NCBI GenBank assembly: GCA_051873875.1
Contig: JBJEFI010000060.1
Span: forward strand, 55,809 to 119,808
Length of the DNA stretch: 64,000 nucleotides
Reading direction: 5' to 3'
DNA from: JBJEFI01 sp051873875
GTDB lineage: Bacteria; Bacillota; Bacilli; Bacillales; Bacillaceae_G
Shown here: piece after piece, positions 45,756 through 56,600 of the stretch
Position numbering within the stretch: the first letter of the stretch is position 1
How the letters are laid out: every line of letters begins with the position of its first letter
Program-made: the position numbers and the translations under genes
Notes under the pieces: model-generated
Told to the model about the DNA's origin: nothing
The model's input: the letters and a program-made list of their open reading frames with translations, nothing else
Databases searched by the model: none

Positions 45756-46925
45756 TTACTGTAAAATCGTAGCCGTACTTCCCATTAACTCAGCTAGAAC
45801 ACCTAATTTTTGACTTAAATCACGAATATCTTCTTTTTTCAATTCTGTATATAACACATATTGACCGTTCTTTTTATGTGTTAATAATGTGTCGTTTAAT
45901 GCTATAAATTGCTTGTCTAGTTTTGTTGCAAGCTCTTTATCTTTTTCAGTTAAAGCTGGTAAAATTGCGTAATATACAGCTTGAGACCCTTCAACGTTTG
46001 CTGCTAAATCCATTAAATCTACATGAGAATAACGCTCTTCTTCACCAGTAATTTTTGAAATAGCCGCTTCATTAATCAACTCCATTGAACCAGCCACAAC
46101 TTGCGTTGGTTTTAATTGCACTTCCTTCACTTTTTCTTGAAGTGACAATACATCCGTATATAGTTGCTCTGCTACTTTGTTCATATCTTTTAATGATTTT
46201 GTTTCCCATAATGCTTTTTCGATTTTATGAAAGCCGCTCCATTCCGCATCATCTACATCACCTTCACGAGCGTCAATTTTTGGATCTAAATCACCAAAAC
46301 TTTCTGCAATTGGCTCTACTCTTTCATAATGAGTACGTGATTCTACATAATATTGTTTTGCTTTCTCCACATCATTACTAATAACTGCATCTGTAAATGT
46401 TTTTGTAGCCGTTACTAATGCGGCCACTTCTTCATCCACATATTGCTTATATTGTTGTACCGCTTTATCTAAAGAAGCAGATGTTTTTTCTTCTGATTCC
46501 TTCGCATTTGATAGTTTTACTAACGCTTCATCAAGCTTAGTAGATAAATCTTGTAATTTCTTTTGGTCTGGATTATCAGAAGTTGCTTCCATATATAACG
46601 GTTGAATGTATTTTTCAATCTCTGTATATAGTAATGGATAGACTTCACGAATGTTTGTTTCTTTCTCTAACCATTCTGTGTTTAAGCCTTTTCCTGATTT
46701 TTGAATATCACTCTTATTATTTTTCTCTACTACTTGATTAAAAGCTTGTAATGATTTCTGTAATGAAAGAGCCGTTGCTTTAATTGGATCATTACTTGTT
46801 TCTGTAGCAGTTTGTTTTGTAGCCATCTCTTCTTTTTTCCCATCTGAATTACACCCCGCAAGAACCGGAATGACTAGCATAGATGATAATAATGTTACTG
46901 CGATTGTTTTATTTGCGTATTTCAT
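45756..46925 (-). CDS. efeO: Iron uptake lipoprotein EfeO (cupredoxin/M75 type)
   Basis: 389 residues. Lipoprotein signal with lipobox LAGC at about 24. The main part is an M75 imelysin-like domain: DDAEWSGFHKIEKALWE is its HxxE signature, thought to bind iron; AVYYAILP is near the end. The N-terminal ~100-residue part before the second alanine-rich helix is a helical segment, not a cupredoxin that I can recognise. The start overlaps the efeU stop by ATGA. Confidence 0.92.
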   Translation of the reverse strand: MKYANKTIAVTLLSSMLVIPVLAGCNSDGKKEEMATKQTATETSNDPIKATALSLQKSLQAFNQVVEKNNKSDIQKSGKGLNTEWLEKETNIREVYPLLYTEIEKYIQPLYMEATSDNPDQKKLQDLSTKLDEALVKLSNAKESEEKTSASLDKAVQQYKQYVDEEVAALVTATKTFTDAVISNDVEKAKQYYVESRTHYERVEPIAESFGDLDPKIDAREGDVDDAEWSGFHKIEKALWETKSLKDMNKVAEQLYTDVLSLQEKVKEVQLKPTQVVAGSMELINEAAISKITGEEERYSHVDLMDLAANVEGSQAVYYAILPALTEKDKELATKLDKQFIALNDTLLTHKKNGQYVLYTELKKEDIRDLSQKLGVLAELMGSTATILQ

Positions 46926-48403
46926 GAAAATTTTCCCCCAATATTTTGTAATGATTGTTTGTTTATAAATCTTTTTCCTAATACAAAAAGGATTGCAATA
47001 CTTATAATAATAATTTGTGGTAACGTGCTATACCAAGATGGGAATACACCTAAGAATGAAATCGTAGGAATCTTTTCTGTTACAGTTGAATCGATGATGC
47101 CGGCTAACTGTAAGCTATGTAACCCTGTCCCCATAAATTTAATGCATAAATAGAAAACGATAATACTAGAAACAAAGAAAAATGGTTTTAATGGGATAAA
47201 CGAGCCTAGTTTTAATATAAAAATCCCTAAAATAATGAGAATGCCAAATCCTACTAAAATACCTGTAAGAAACGTTTCCATCGACATTTTATTTACCATG
47301 CCAATTAAAAAGATAACCGTCTCCATTCCCTCTCTTAAAATAGCTAAGAAAGCCAATGTAGCTAATGAAAACATCTTTCCACTACTTAACGCTGTTTCTG
47401 TTTTTTGTTTTACAAAACTATTCCACTGTTTTACATTGGAATTTCGGTGGAGCCAATAACTTACGTATAAAAGCATAATACTTGCAATAATTCCAGAAAA
47501 ACCATTAATAATAAAGTTATTTTGACCGAAAGAAATCGTTGTTAAGAAATAAGAAACAATAATGCCTATTACAATGCTTGTCAGTAATCCTAATAATGTT
47601 CCTCCCCATATCCATCTTGTTCCGTTACGCGCCTTTGATTTATTCGTTACAGCTAATAAAGCTCCCACTACTAATAATGCCTCCACACCTTCACGAATAG
47701 GAATAAAGGCTGCATCCCAAATACCATAAGAATTATTTTGTAATGGCTCTAATTGAGTAATCATTTCATCTATTGCTTTACTTGCTTTTGAGATTTTGTT
47801 TGGATCCTTTAAATATGCCTCAATTAAAACAAGGGATTTTTCTGCATGATTATAAACACTTTGGGATTGACTAACGACATCTCCTTCTACTCCAAGCCAA
47901 TCCATCTTTAGTTGCTCAGCTTGTAGCTTTGCAGAGGCAATATCTTGTTTTTCAATAGATTCTTTCGTTTGCTTTAATTGGGTAATATATGTTGCCAAAC
48001 TCTTTTTTTCTATTTTGTTTGGATTTGTTTGAAGTGTTCCTTTCGAATATGCTGTCACAGTAGCTAATAAAGTCTCTGCCTGTTCGATTGATTTCGTCCT
48101 ATCTTCATTTAATAAAGCTAAAGATAATTGAGCAATTTTTGTTTCAATTGCAGTATAGCTTTCAGGCGAATCTGAACGAATTTCATTTTTTACTTTTACA
48201 ACTTCATTTTTAAAATCCGTAAATGATTTATTCGCCATAGAAAAATTATCTTGTTTTAAATTCGTTATAACATTTTGCAAATCAGGTATGAATGCCTCCG
48301 CAGCTTTCTCTCCTTGATTCCCCTTTGCAGAAACAATTGAAAAAGGCTGTATCGAAATAAAAAAGAAAAAAGCCATTAATATAAGCGTAATTTTTTTGTA
48401 CAA
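46922..48403 (-). CDS. efeU: Ferrous iron permease EfeU (FTR1 family)
   Basis: 493 residues. A signal peptide (to about residue 27, SAKG) and a long external helical domain (30-220) precede seven membrane helices. The FTR1 iron-binding motifs REGVE (IPIREGVEALLV) and REGME (AILREGMETVIF) are both present. It starts with TTG at 48403, 8 bases after TTTGGAG; the in-frame TTG at 48421 is upstream of that site. The perfect Fur box lies 30 bases before it. Confidence 0.93.
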   Translation of the reverse strand: MYKKITLILMAFFFFISIQPFSIVSAKGNQGEKAAEAFIPDLQNVITNLKQDNFSMANKSFTDFKNEVVKVKNEIRSDSPESYTAIETKIAQLSLALLNEDRTKSIEQAETLLATVTAYSKGTLQTNPNKIEKKSLATYITQLKQTKESIEKQDIASAKLQAEQLKMDWLGVEGDVVSQSQSVYNHAEKSLVLIEAYLKDPNKISKASKAIDEMITQLEPLQNNSYGIWDAAFIPIREGVEALLVVGALLAVTNKSKARNGTRWIWGGTLLGLLTSIVIGIIVSYFLTTISFGQNNFIINGFSGIIASIMLLYVSYWLHRNSNVKQWNSFVKQKTETALSSGKMFSLATLAFLAILREGMETVIFLIGMVNKMSMETFLTGILVGFGILIILGIFILKLGSFIPLKPFFFVSSIIVFYLCIKFMGTGLHSLQLAGIIDSTVTEKIPTISFLGVFPSWYSTLPQIIIISIAILFVLGKRFINKQSLQNIGGKFS

Positions 48404-48432
48404 ATAGACCACTCCAAACAAGCTGTTTTAAC

Positions 48433-48493
48433 TGATAATGATTATCACTTTCATGTCCATTCATATTATTATCCTATGACAAAAATATGTCAA
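48433..48493 (-). promoter_or_regulatory. efeUOB promoter with Fur box
   Basis: TGATAATGATTATCA (48433-48447) is a perfect 7-1-7 Fur box. Upstream on the minus strand are TTGACA (48493-48488), a 16-base spacer and TAATAA. Fur with iron would block transcription just after the start site. Confidence 0.9.
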
Positions 48494-48754
48494 TAAAAAA
48501 GTATTATTTTTCTGATTATTTAAACTAAGATGCTAACTGCTCTATTTATCAGAAGAAGATTCATTTTTACCCTACTTTTCTTTAAATTAATAAAGTGAAG
48601 CTTCCATCAATAAGAATTTTCTTTCATCTTTCACTGGTGATTAGTTGAACCAATCAAGCCTTTACTAACACTTATCTTTCAATTAAGCTTTGGCCAAATT
48701 TTAAATTAGGAGTCTTTGTATCAATTAGAGGAGGATAAATCCTTTCTTAAACGC
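48494..48754. other. Gene-free stretch between efeU promoter and the tRNA terminator
   Basis: About 260 AT-rich bases. I see no ORF with a ribosome site, no strong hairpin and no repeat. A plus-strand reading frame crossing into the tRNA-Ser gene (48716-48934) is antisense to tRNA and not real. Confidence 0.6.
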
Positions 48755-48784
48755 AAAAAACCTACTTCTTATCGAAGTAGGTTT
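48755..48784 (-). terminator. Terminator of the tRNA operon
   Basis: AACCTACTTC-GATAA-GAAGTAGGTT followed by TTTT, starting 9 bases after tRNA-Ser. Confidence 0.9.
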
Positions 48785-48793
48785 TACAGTAGA

Positions 48794-48882
48794 GGAGGAA
48801 GAGGGATTCGAACCCCCGCGGGCTTTTACACCCCTGTCGGTTTTCAAGACCGATCCCTTCAGCCGGACTTGGGTATTCCTCC
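48794..48882 (-). tRNA. tRNA-Ser (anticodon UGA)
   Basis: 89 nt: acceptor 5' GGAGGAA / 3' TTCCTCC, anticodon loop CTTGAAA, long variable arm, T-arm GGTTCGAATCC. The 3' end continues TCTACTG: no CCA is encoded and position 73 would be U instead of the G usual in tRNA-Ser. The neighbouring Met and Asn genes do encode CCA. Confidence 0.93.
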
Positions 48883-48890
48883 AAAATGTT

Positions 48891-48967
48891 TGGTAGCGGC
48901 GGAGGGAGTCGAACCCACGACCTCACGGGTATGAACCGTACGCTCTAGCCAGCTGAGCTACACCGCC
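48891..48967 (-). tRNA. tRNA-Met (anticodon CAU, elongator)
   Basis: 77 nt. 5' GGCGGTGTAGCTCAG, anticodon loop TTCATAC, 3' end encodes ACCA. It agrees with the B. subtilis elongator tRNA-Met almost base for base (from memory); it lacks the initiator's three G-C pairs and C1-A72 mismatch. Confidence 0.92.
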
Positions 48968-48978
48968 AAACATAAAAA

Positions 48979-49054
48979 TGGCTCCACAAGTAGGACTCGA
49001 ACCTACGACCGCACGGTTAACAGCCGTGTGCTCTACCAACTGAGCTATTGTGGA
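48979..49054 (-). tRNA. tRNA-Asn (anticodon GUU)
   Basis: 76 nt. Acceptor TCCACAA/TTGTGGA, anticodon loop CTGTTAA, discriminator G and encoded CCA. First in the transcript Asn-Met-Ser. Confidence 0.95.
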
Positions 49055-49094
49055 ACGTTAAGAAAATTATTAAGTTGTCGCTAAGACACTTATC

Positions 49095-49123
49095 AATTTA
49101 TCATATCTACTTTTACATGTCAA
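49095..49123 (-). promoter_or_regulatory. Promoter of the tRNA operon
   Basis: Minus strand TTGACA (49123-49118), exactly 17 bases, TAAATT (49100-49095), 40 bases before tRNA-Asn. Confidence 0.85.
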
Positions 49124-49183
49124 CACTATTTAATAGAAAAAATAGTATAGAAATGAAACATTTGTTAGCTTATCTAATTTTTA

Positions 49184-49213
49184 TAAAAAGGAGCTAATCC
49201 TTCGATTAGCCCT
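49184..49213 (-). terminator. Terminator after the Na/Pi transporter
   Basis: GGGCTAATC-GAAG-GATTAGCTCC then TTTTTAT on the minus strand. Confidence 0.85.
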
Positions 49214-49221
49214 TTCTCCAA

Positions 49222-50847
49222 TTAATGACGAACACCTAATACTGCTTCTGCAATATTTACAGCATGATCCCCGATACGTTCTAAATTACTTACGATATCA
49301 ACGAAAATTGTTCCTTCAATCGCTGTAGATTGACCTTCATTCATACGCTTAATATGTTGTTTGCGGAATTTACGTTCTAACGTATCGATTTTCTCTTCTT
49401 CTGTAATAACAACTGTTGCAAGTTGTTTATCATCATTCTCTAATGCTTTTATTGCTTTTTGAACAGTTGAAATTGTTAATTCGAACATTTCTTCTAAATT
49501 ATGAAGCGCTGACTCAGACATTTTTGTACGATTTACATTTTGTAATTCAACTAATTCGATAATATTTTCAAAATGATCACCAATACGTTCGATATCACGA
49601 ACTGTATCCATTAACACAATATGTTCCGCTGACTCATTTTGATTTAATTGTGTTGATGATAATTTAACTAGGTACTCTGTAATTTTTTTATCTAAATTGT
49701 TTAATGCATCTTCTACTTGTATTGCTAAGTCTGCATGTTTACGATCATTTGTTGTTATATATTTTGCTACACGCTCTAATCCATCGTTTGCAAAGTTACC
49801 CATACGAATAACTTCTTGCTTTGCTTGTCCTAAAGCAATTGATGGTGATTGTGTAATAAAGTTTGGATCTAAATGTTTTGGTTTAAATTCAACAACAACA
49901 TCTTGACCTGGAACAAGTTTTGTTACAAGGTATGCTAATACGCCAATAAACGGTAATTGAATTAATGTATTTGTTACGTTAAATGTACCGTGAGCAAAAG
50001 CAATTGTCATTTCTGGATTTAAGTTTAATGACGCTTGGAAAAACTCAATTAATCGTGTAAACCATGGTAAAATTAATAAGAATAAAACAGAACCAATGAT
50101 GTTAAATAATACGTGTGTTGCTGCTGCACGACGAGCCGCTACACTTGCACCGATTGCCGCAAGAATTGCTGTAATTGTTGTACCAATATTATCACCAAAT
50201 AATACTGGAATTGCTGCTTGTAAACTAATTGCACCTTCTCCAAATAAACTTTGAAGGATACCAATTGTCGCACTTGAACTTTGTACAACTACTGTTAAGA
50301 ATGTACCAACAACAACACCTAAAATTGGTGTTTCACTCATTTGTAATGTTAAATCTTGAAAAGCGGCTAATTTCGTTAATGGCTTCATTCCACCACTCAT
50401 TAAACTCATCCCGTAGAATAATCCACCAAATCCAAATACGACTTGACCGATATTTTGGATTTTATTGTTTTTAAAGAAGAACAATAATACGGCACCAACT
50501 GCAAGAATTGGTAAAGCGTAATCAGTTAATTTAATTCCAATAATAAATGCTGTTACTGTTGTACCGATATTCGCCCCCATGATTACTCCAATTGCTTGGC
50601 GTAATGACATGAATCCTGCGCTTACTAATCCGACGGTAATAACCGTTGTTCCTGAACTACTTTGAATAAGAACTGTAACTAAAATACCTGCTAATACACC
50701 CATTAAAGGATTTGTTGTAAAGCGATCTAATATATCACGAAGTCTGTCTCCCGCTGATTTTTGAAGACCGTCTCCCATAAATTTAATACTGAATAGGAAA
50801 ATACCAAGTCCACCGAAGAACTCAAAAAGCATGTCTCTTAATTCCAA
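49222..50847 (-). CDS. Na/Pi cotransporter family protein with PhoU-like tail
   Basis: About 541 residues. Two NptA-type repeats with the QSSS motif (VLIQSSSGTTVI and VVVQSSSATIGI) lie within about nine membrane helices (to ~310). The C-terminal ~200 residues are a PhoU-like helical domain (DIERIGDHFENI, LERIGDHAVNIAE). It would import phosphate using sodium, a second route beside Pst. Start chosen at TTG 50847, 9 bases after ATGGAG; the ATG at 50862 lacks a site. No Pho box was seen upstream. Confidence 0.9.
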   Translation of the reverse strand: MELRDMLFEFFGGLGIFLFSIKFMGDGLQKSAGDRLRDILDRFTTNPLMGVLAGILVTVLIQSSSGTTVITVGLVSAGFMSLRQAIGVIMGANIGTTVTAFIIGIKLTDYALPILAVGAVLLFFFKNNKIQNIGQVVFGFGGLFYGMSLMSGGMKPLTKLAAFQDLTLQMSETPILGVVVGTFLTVVVQSSSATIGILQSLFGEGAISLQAAIPVLFGDNIGTTITAILAAIGASVAARRAAATHVLFNIIGSVLFLLILPWFTRLIEFFQASLNLNPEMTIAFAHGTFNVTNTLIQLPFIGVLAYLVTKLVPGQDVVVEFKPKHLDPNFITQSPSIALGQAKQEVIRMGNFANDGLERVAKYITTNDRKHADLAIQVEDALNNLDKKITEYLVKLSSTQLNQNESAEHIVLMDTVRDIERIGDHFENIIELVELQNVNRTKMSESALHNLEEMFELTISTVQKAIKALENDDKQLATVVITEEEKIDTLERKFRKQHIKRMNEGQSTAIEGTIFVDIVSNLERIGDHAVNIAEAVLGVRH

Positions 50848-51084
50848 TGATTTCAACTCCATACATTAAATTCTATCCTACTTTTTCTCGGACAAGTTGA
50901 AATATACTATCTTAACTATATAATCGTAAAGTGCCTTTGATAAGCCTTTACACTTCTGTAATATAAAATTTACAATCCGTTCAAAATTCGTTCATATTCC
51001 TTTCCACTCACTTTTACTTGTCTTTATTAGGTCATTCAATTTAAGATAGACATATACAAGAAAATAAAGGAAGGAAGGACTCCA

Positions 51085-51852
51085 ATGAACATTTTTCAGC
51101 AGCTTATAAAAAGTCTATATTCAACAAAAACAATTGTCCGATTTCGTTTTCAAAAGATAGGAAAAACCATTTTATATGTTTTCTTACTCTCTTTATTATC
51201 AATCATTCCAATTACTTACTATGTTACAAGTACTGTAAAAGATGAAGTTGCAATTACAACATCCTTTATAAAAGATCAGCTTCCTTCTTTTACAATTGAA
51301 GATGGAAAATTAATATCCGAGAATAACAATCAGGTTCTTTCAAGTAATGATGAACTTGCCTTGGAATTCAATCCAACGGCAACGAAGGCAGATAAAACAG
51401 TTCTCTTCTCTGACCAAGGTATCTCATTATTACAAAATCAACTTGTCGTTATTCAAAATGGCGAAGAAAAAACATTTTCTTATGATACAGTAAAAGGATA
51501 CCCTGTTACAAAAAATGATTTACTTTCATTTGCGGATACATTTCAGTCCATGTTTCCTCTTTTTGTTGGTATCATTATTCTGTTAATGTTATTCTTTTCT
51601 GCTTTTTCTTACTTTATAAGTACTTTGTTTTTAAGTATTATAGGTTATATTCTTACTCAAAATCGTAAAATGCAATTCAAGCAATTATTTACATTAAGTG
51701 CATATAGCCTAACAATTCCAACTGTGTTCTTTTTCATCATGGACTTTTTAAAAACACCAATTCCATATTCTTCAGTTATTTTTTCATTTTCAGGCCTAAT
51801 TATTTTGTACACTGTACTACGAGAACTACCGAAGCCTCGACCTAAACAGTAA
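51085..51852 (+). CDS. DUF1189 membrane protein
   Basis: 255 residues: a membrane helix at about 29-48, an external domain with FTIEDGKLISE, then about four helices (158-245). This layout is typical of DUF1189, whose function is unknown. GGAAGGAAGG precedes the ATG at 51085. Confidence 0.87.
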   Translation: MNIFQQLIKSLYSTKTIVRFRFQKIGKTILYVFLLSLLSIIPITYYVTSTVKDEVAITTSFIKDQLPSFTIEDGKLISENNNQVLSSNDELALEFNPTATKADKTVLFSDQGISLLQNQLVVIQNGEEKTFSYDTVKGYPVTKNDLLSFADTFQSMFPLFVGIIILLMLFFSAFSYFISTLFLSIIGYILTQNRKMQFKQLFTLSAYSLTIPTVFFFIMDFLKTPIPYSSVIFSFSGLIILYTVLRELPKPRPKQ

Positions 51853-51865
51853 TATAGATTATCGA

Positions 51866-51896
51866 TAAAAAAAACGGCATAAAAGCCGTTTTTTTA
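51866..51896 (+). terminator. Terminator after the DUF1189 gene
   Basis: AAACGGC-ATAAAA-GCCGTTT then TTTTA. Nothing else is visible in the 51897-52127 gap. Confidence 0.85.
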
Positions 51897-52127
51897 TTTC
51901 GACATATGTTCTTCTTTTTTTACAAATGAAAATAACCTCTAAAAAGCGAATATATTCTTCATACACGTTAATACGTGGAAATTACTTTATTCTGTTCTAA
52001 CTACCACTTCAAACTTTCAGACAATTAAAAAACATTAGATTCAATAAGAGTTTTCCTTTATTTACTCATATTTTCTCGATTACTTCATATATATAAATTA
52101 ATGAAAGAATATAGAGAGGGACAAGCT

Positions 52128-52448
52128 ATGCGCCGATTATCTATTTTTTTAACCATTGTTTTTTTAATTATCGTCATGATTTACGATATGAAAGTTGGTA
52201 CTATTCCACATCAAAAAAAAGAAAAAATTTCCACTTCAAAACAGGATTCAAAAAAGCCAACTTTAGCTTATAAAGAAATACAAACAAAAAGTGGAGATAC
52301 AGTTTTATCTGTTGTAGAAAGCATGAACGACAATTGGAAAAAGGTATCAATTAAACAAATTATTAAAGACTTCACAATTTTGAATCCAGACACAGAGCCT
52401 ACAAAAATTCAAATCGGAAAAGTATATCGTTTTCCCCTTTACGAATAA
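52128..52448 (+). CDS. Small membrane-anchored LysM-like protein
   Basis: 106 residues: one N-terminal membrane helix (about 4-22), a basic linker, and a C-terminal segment (50-106) with KSGDTVLSVVESM and LNPDTEPTKIQIGKVYRFPLY, a loose LysM pattern. ATG at 52128 was chosen (GAGAGGG 7 bases upstream) over an ATG at 52101. A LysM would bind peptidoglycan outside the cell; the match is weak. Confidence 0.75.
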   Translation: MRRLSIFLTIVFLIIVMIYDMKVGTIPHQKKEKISTSKQDSKKPTLAYKEIQTKSGDTVLSVVESMNDNWKKVSIKQIIKDFTILNPDTEPTKIQIGKVYRFPLYE

Positions 52449-52531
52449 ATTTCTTGTAAAAGTTTTTCATACACTGATAAAATAAGGGTATGTGAAAATA
52501 AAATACAATGAAGAAAAGGAGCGATTGTTCC

Positions 52532-53623
52532 GTGTCTACACTTACACATCGTACACAAACAAGACCAGTAATGGTTGGAAATATACAAATTGGTGGAAAT
52601 AATGAAGTTGTTATTCAAAGTATGACAACAACGAAAACACATGACGTAGCGGCAACTGTTGCTGAAATTCATCGTCTTGAAGAAGCTGGATGTCAGATTG
52701 TTCGTGTTGCCGTTCCAGATGAACGTGCAGCCAATGCGATTGCTGATATCAAAAAACAAATTAACATCCCACTTGTTGCCGATATCCATTTCGATTATCG
52801 TTTAGCATTAAAGGCAATTGAAGGTGGAATTGATAAAATTCGTATCAATCCAGGAAATATCGGTCGCCGTGAAAAAGTAGAAGCTGTTGTAAATGCTGCG
52901 AAAAAACGTGGTATTCCAATTCGCATAGGTGTTAACGCTGGTTCACTTGAGCGAAAAATCTTAGAAAAATATGGATATCCAACTGCCGATGGAATGGTAG
53001 AAAGTGCCCTTCATCACATTAAAATCTTAGAAGACCTAGACTTCCACGATATTATTGTTTCGATGAAAGCATCGGATGTTAACTTGGCAATTGAAGCATA
53101 TGATAAGGCCGCAAAAGCTTTTTCATATCCACTTCACTTAGGTATTACAGAATCTGGTACATTATTTGCAGGAACTGTAAAAAGTGCAGCTGGTTTAGGA
53201 GCTATTTTAAGCAAAGGAATCGGAAATACCCTTCGTGTTTCTTTAAGTGCTGATCCAGTTGAAGAAGTAAAAGTTGCAAGAGAATTATTAAAATCATTCG
53301 GATTAGCTGCTAACGCTGCTACATTAATTTCTTGTCCAACATGTGGTCGAATTGAAATTGATTTAATCAGCATTGCTAACGAAGTAGAAGAATATATCCA
53401 AAAAGTAAAAGCACCAATTAAAGTAGCCGTATTGGGATGCGCTGTAAACGGCCCTGGTGAAGCGAGAGAAGCGGATATTGGAATCGCAGGAGCTCGTGGT
53501 GAGGGATTACTTTTCCGTAAAGGTGAAATTATTCGAAAAGTACCTGAAAATGAATTATTAAACGAGTTAAAGAAAGAAATCGATATTCTTGCTGAAGAAC
53601 ATTACGCAAAACAAGGAAAATAA
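52532..53623 (+). CDS. ispG: 4-hydroxy-3-methylbut-2-en-1-yl diphosphate synthase IspG
   Basis: Penultimate enzyme of the MEP isoprenoid pathway; reductively opens MEcPP with a [4Fe-4S] cluster. 363 residues: TIM barrel (1-260) and C-terminal cluster domain with SCPTCGR and [13 protein letters not shown], whose three Cys plus Glu hold the cluster. Start GTG at 52532 with AAGGAGCG 10 bases upstream; an ATG at 52508 lies before that site. Very similar to Bacillus cereus-group IspG as I recall it. Confidence 0.97.
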   Translation: MSTLTHRTQTRPVMVGNIQIGGNNEVVIQSMTTTKTHDVAATVAEIHRLEEAGCQIVRVAVPDERAANAIADIKKQINIPLVADIHFDYRLALKAIEGGIDKIRINPGNIGRREKVEAVVNAAKKRGIPIRIGVNAGSLERKILEKYGYPTADGMVESALHHIKILEDLDFHDIIVSMKASDVNLAIEAYDKAAKAFSYPLHLGITESGTLFAGTVKSAAGLGAILSKGIGNTLRVSLSADPVEEVKVARELLKSFGLAANAATLISCPTCGRIEIDLISIANEVEEYIQKVKAPIKVAVLGCAVNGPGEAREADIGIAGARGEGLLFRKGEIIRKVPENELLNELKKEIDILAEEHYAKQGK

Positions 53624-53640
53624 TATATACAATATATAAT

Positions 53641-53676
53641 AAAAAGAGACTTTGGCATTCAAAGTCTCTTTTTTAT
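53641..53676. terminator. Bidirectional terminator between ispG and metH
   Basis: AAAAAGAGACTTT-GGCATTC-AAAGTCTCTTTTTT: a perfect stem with A and T flanks. Confidence 0.92.
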
Positions 53677-56600
53677 TTACTCTTTTTCTGTTACTGAAAA
53701 ATACTTTGCTTCTGGATGAGCAAATACCATTGCTGTTACAGATGCCTCTGGATTCATCATAAATCCTTCTGTTAATTGGACACCTATTTCTTCTGGACGA
53801 AGTAATTTAAATAACTTTTGTTGATCTTCCAAATTCGGACAAGCTGGGTAACCAAATGAAACACGGATCCCTTGATATTTTGCTTTAAATCGATCTGTCA
53901 TGGACATTGTTACTGGATCAGAAAAGCCCCATTTATCGCGAATGAGCATATGAACCATTTCTGCCAATCCTTCTGCTGTTTCAAGCGCTAATGATTGAAG
54001 GGCATGGCAACGTAAATAATCACCTTCTTGTTTCCATTGTTCAGCAATTTCGCGCACATTCCCACCTGCTGTTACGGATAAAAATGCAACATAATCCATT
54101 TCATCCCCAACTGGTCGTAAATAATCTGCTAAACATAACTGTTGGCCATGTTGTTGTCTTGGGAAGGTGAATGTTTCAATTATTTCTTTTTTATTTTCTG
54201 GGTGATAAATATAAATTGTATCCCCTTTACTTTGAGCAGGGAAAAATTGATAAATTGCCTTTGGTTTAATATAATCGTCTGCATGGGCAACTAATTCATT
54301 TACAATCTCATTTAAAGTAATTGCTTTCTCATCTTTTTCTTGTAGCTTTTTATCAAAATTACCTTTAAAACCTAAATGATGAGAAAATAACATTCTCCGA
54401 TTAATAAATGGTGCAACTTGGGAAATATTAATATTTCCTAACATAATTCGATTTAGTGATTGTGGCATATACACATCTGCTTTTTGTAATTTTTTCACTG
54501 GTCTATCTATTGTTTTCTTTGGAGTAACAATTGGTGGTTTTACTTCTTCAATTGGTCTTTGTCTAATTTTGTCGATTAATTTAGGTTTATCAATAGGGGA
54601 GACCAGCTTATTTGCTAAATCCAATCCATTCATCGCATCTCCTGCATAAATAGCTGTTCCTTCCCCGTAGGCTGGCAATATTCTCGTCTCTGTAAACTTA
54701 CGAGTGAGGGCTGCCCCTCCTACCAAAACAGGTGTGGTGATATTTGCTTCCTTAAAATCTTCCACTGTTACAACCATTTGATGAGCAGATTTTACTAATA
54801 AGCCTGATAAACCAATAATATCTGGATTATGTTTACGAATCGATTCAATTAAGGCATCAGATCGAACATTAATTCCTAAATTAATTACTTCAAATCCATT
54901 ATTTGAAAAGATAATATCCACAAGGTTTTTGCCAATATCATGAACATCACCTTTTACAGTCGCCAAAATCACTTTCCCTTTTTTCGCATCATCTCTTTTT
55001 TCCATGAAAGGCTCTAAATAACTAACAGCCGCTTTCATTGCCTCTGCGCTTTGTAATACTTCTGCGACAATTAATTCATTATTATTAAATAAGCGACCTA
55101 CTTCATCCATTCCTGTCATCAGTGGCCCATTAATAATATCTAATGGTCTTCTTCCTTCATCTAAAGCAGCTTGCAAATCATCATGTAATCCTGTTTTTGA
55201 TCCTTCTATGATATACATTGCTAATCGTTCATCTAGTGATAAGGCAATATTTTTCTCCTTCTCTACTCGCTTTTTGCCACGATAAAAGTTCGTAAATCGC
55301 TCTAAGGTTTCATCACTTGTATAAAACAATAAATTTTCACTTAATTTCCGTTCTTCTTCAGAAATAGACGCATAGCGCTCTAGTTTTTCTGTATTCACAA
55401 TCGCATAATCAAGACCAGCTTTTGTCGCATGGTATAAAAAGACAGCATTTAATACTTCTCTTCCTAACGGTGGGAGTCCAAATGAAATATTACTTACGCC
55501 TAATATAGTTAACGCATTAGGGAACGTTTGCTTAATGACACGAATGCCTTCAATTGTGGCAGCAGCTGAACCAATATACTGTTCATCCCCCGTTCCAACA
55601 GGAAAAACAAGAGGATCAAAAATAAGGTCATCTCCACGAATGCCATATTTCTCCGTTAACAATTGATAGCTTCGCTTTGCAACTCGAAGTTTATGAGCGA
55701 CTGTTACTCCCATTCCATCTTCGTCAATCGTGCCAACAACTAAGGCTGCTCCAAATTTTTTAGCAATTGGAACGACCTTTTCAAATCGTGCTTCCCCTTC
55801 TTCTAAATTGATCGAATTAATAATTCCTTTTCCTTGAATCTGTTTTAAACTTTCTTCAATGACATGTTCATCTGTTGAATCAATCATAATTGGTACTTTT
55901 ATTTTTCTCGTTAATTGGTCTAGAAAAAGACTCATATCTTTTTGTTCATCACGATCAGGGTCTGCCATACACACATCGATAACGTGAGCATTTTTCTTCA
56001 CTTGCCCTCTTGCAATTTCAGCCGCTTCATCGTACTTTTCAGCTTTAATTAACTCTTTAAATTTTCTTGAGCCAATTACATTTGTTCGTTCACCAACAAA
56101 TAAAGGACGCATATCTTCTGTATACAGTAGAGAATCTAAGCCACTAACACCATGGCCAACACGCTTTGTTAACTTATGAGGGTTACAAGTTGCAACTGCT
56201 TCTTTTAATGCTTTAATATGAGCTGGTGTTGTTCCACAGCATCCCCCTACAATATTTACCCAACCTTCCTTGGCAAAGGCTTGCATTTTTGTTGCTAAAG
56301 ACTTTGGTGATTCATGATAATGGCCATCTTCATCCGGTAATCCGGCATTTGGATAACAAGAAATATATGTTTCCGATAAATCGGCTAACGAACGAATATG
56401 ATCACGCATAAACTCTGGTCCTGTTGCACAATTTAACCCGACAGAAATTGGATTAAAATGTTCGACAGATAAATAGAAAGCTTCTATCGTTTGACCTGCT
56501 AATGTCGTTCCCATTGGCTCAATCGTTCCTGAAATCATAATTGGCACCGTAATTTCAGCTTGTTCAAAGGCTTGTTGGATTCCGATTCCTGCTGCTTTTA

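Noticed and set aside
46085..46381. Plus-strand ORF of 98 codons within efeO
   Set aside because: Leucine- and histidine-rich composition is typical of the reverse reading of a helical coding region.
48716..48934. Plus-strand ORF of 72 codons
   Set aside because: It is antisense to tRNA-Ser and part of tRNA-Met; the apparent peptide is translated tRNA.
48755..49054. rRNA operon next to the tRNA genes
   Set aside because: No 5S, 16S or 23S sequence flanks the tRNAs; they have their own promoter and terminator.
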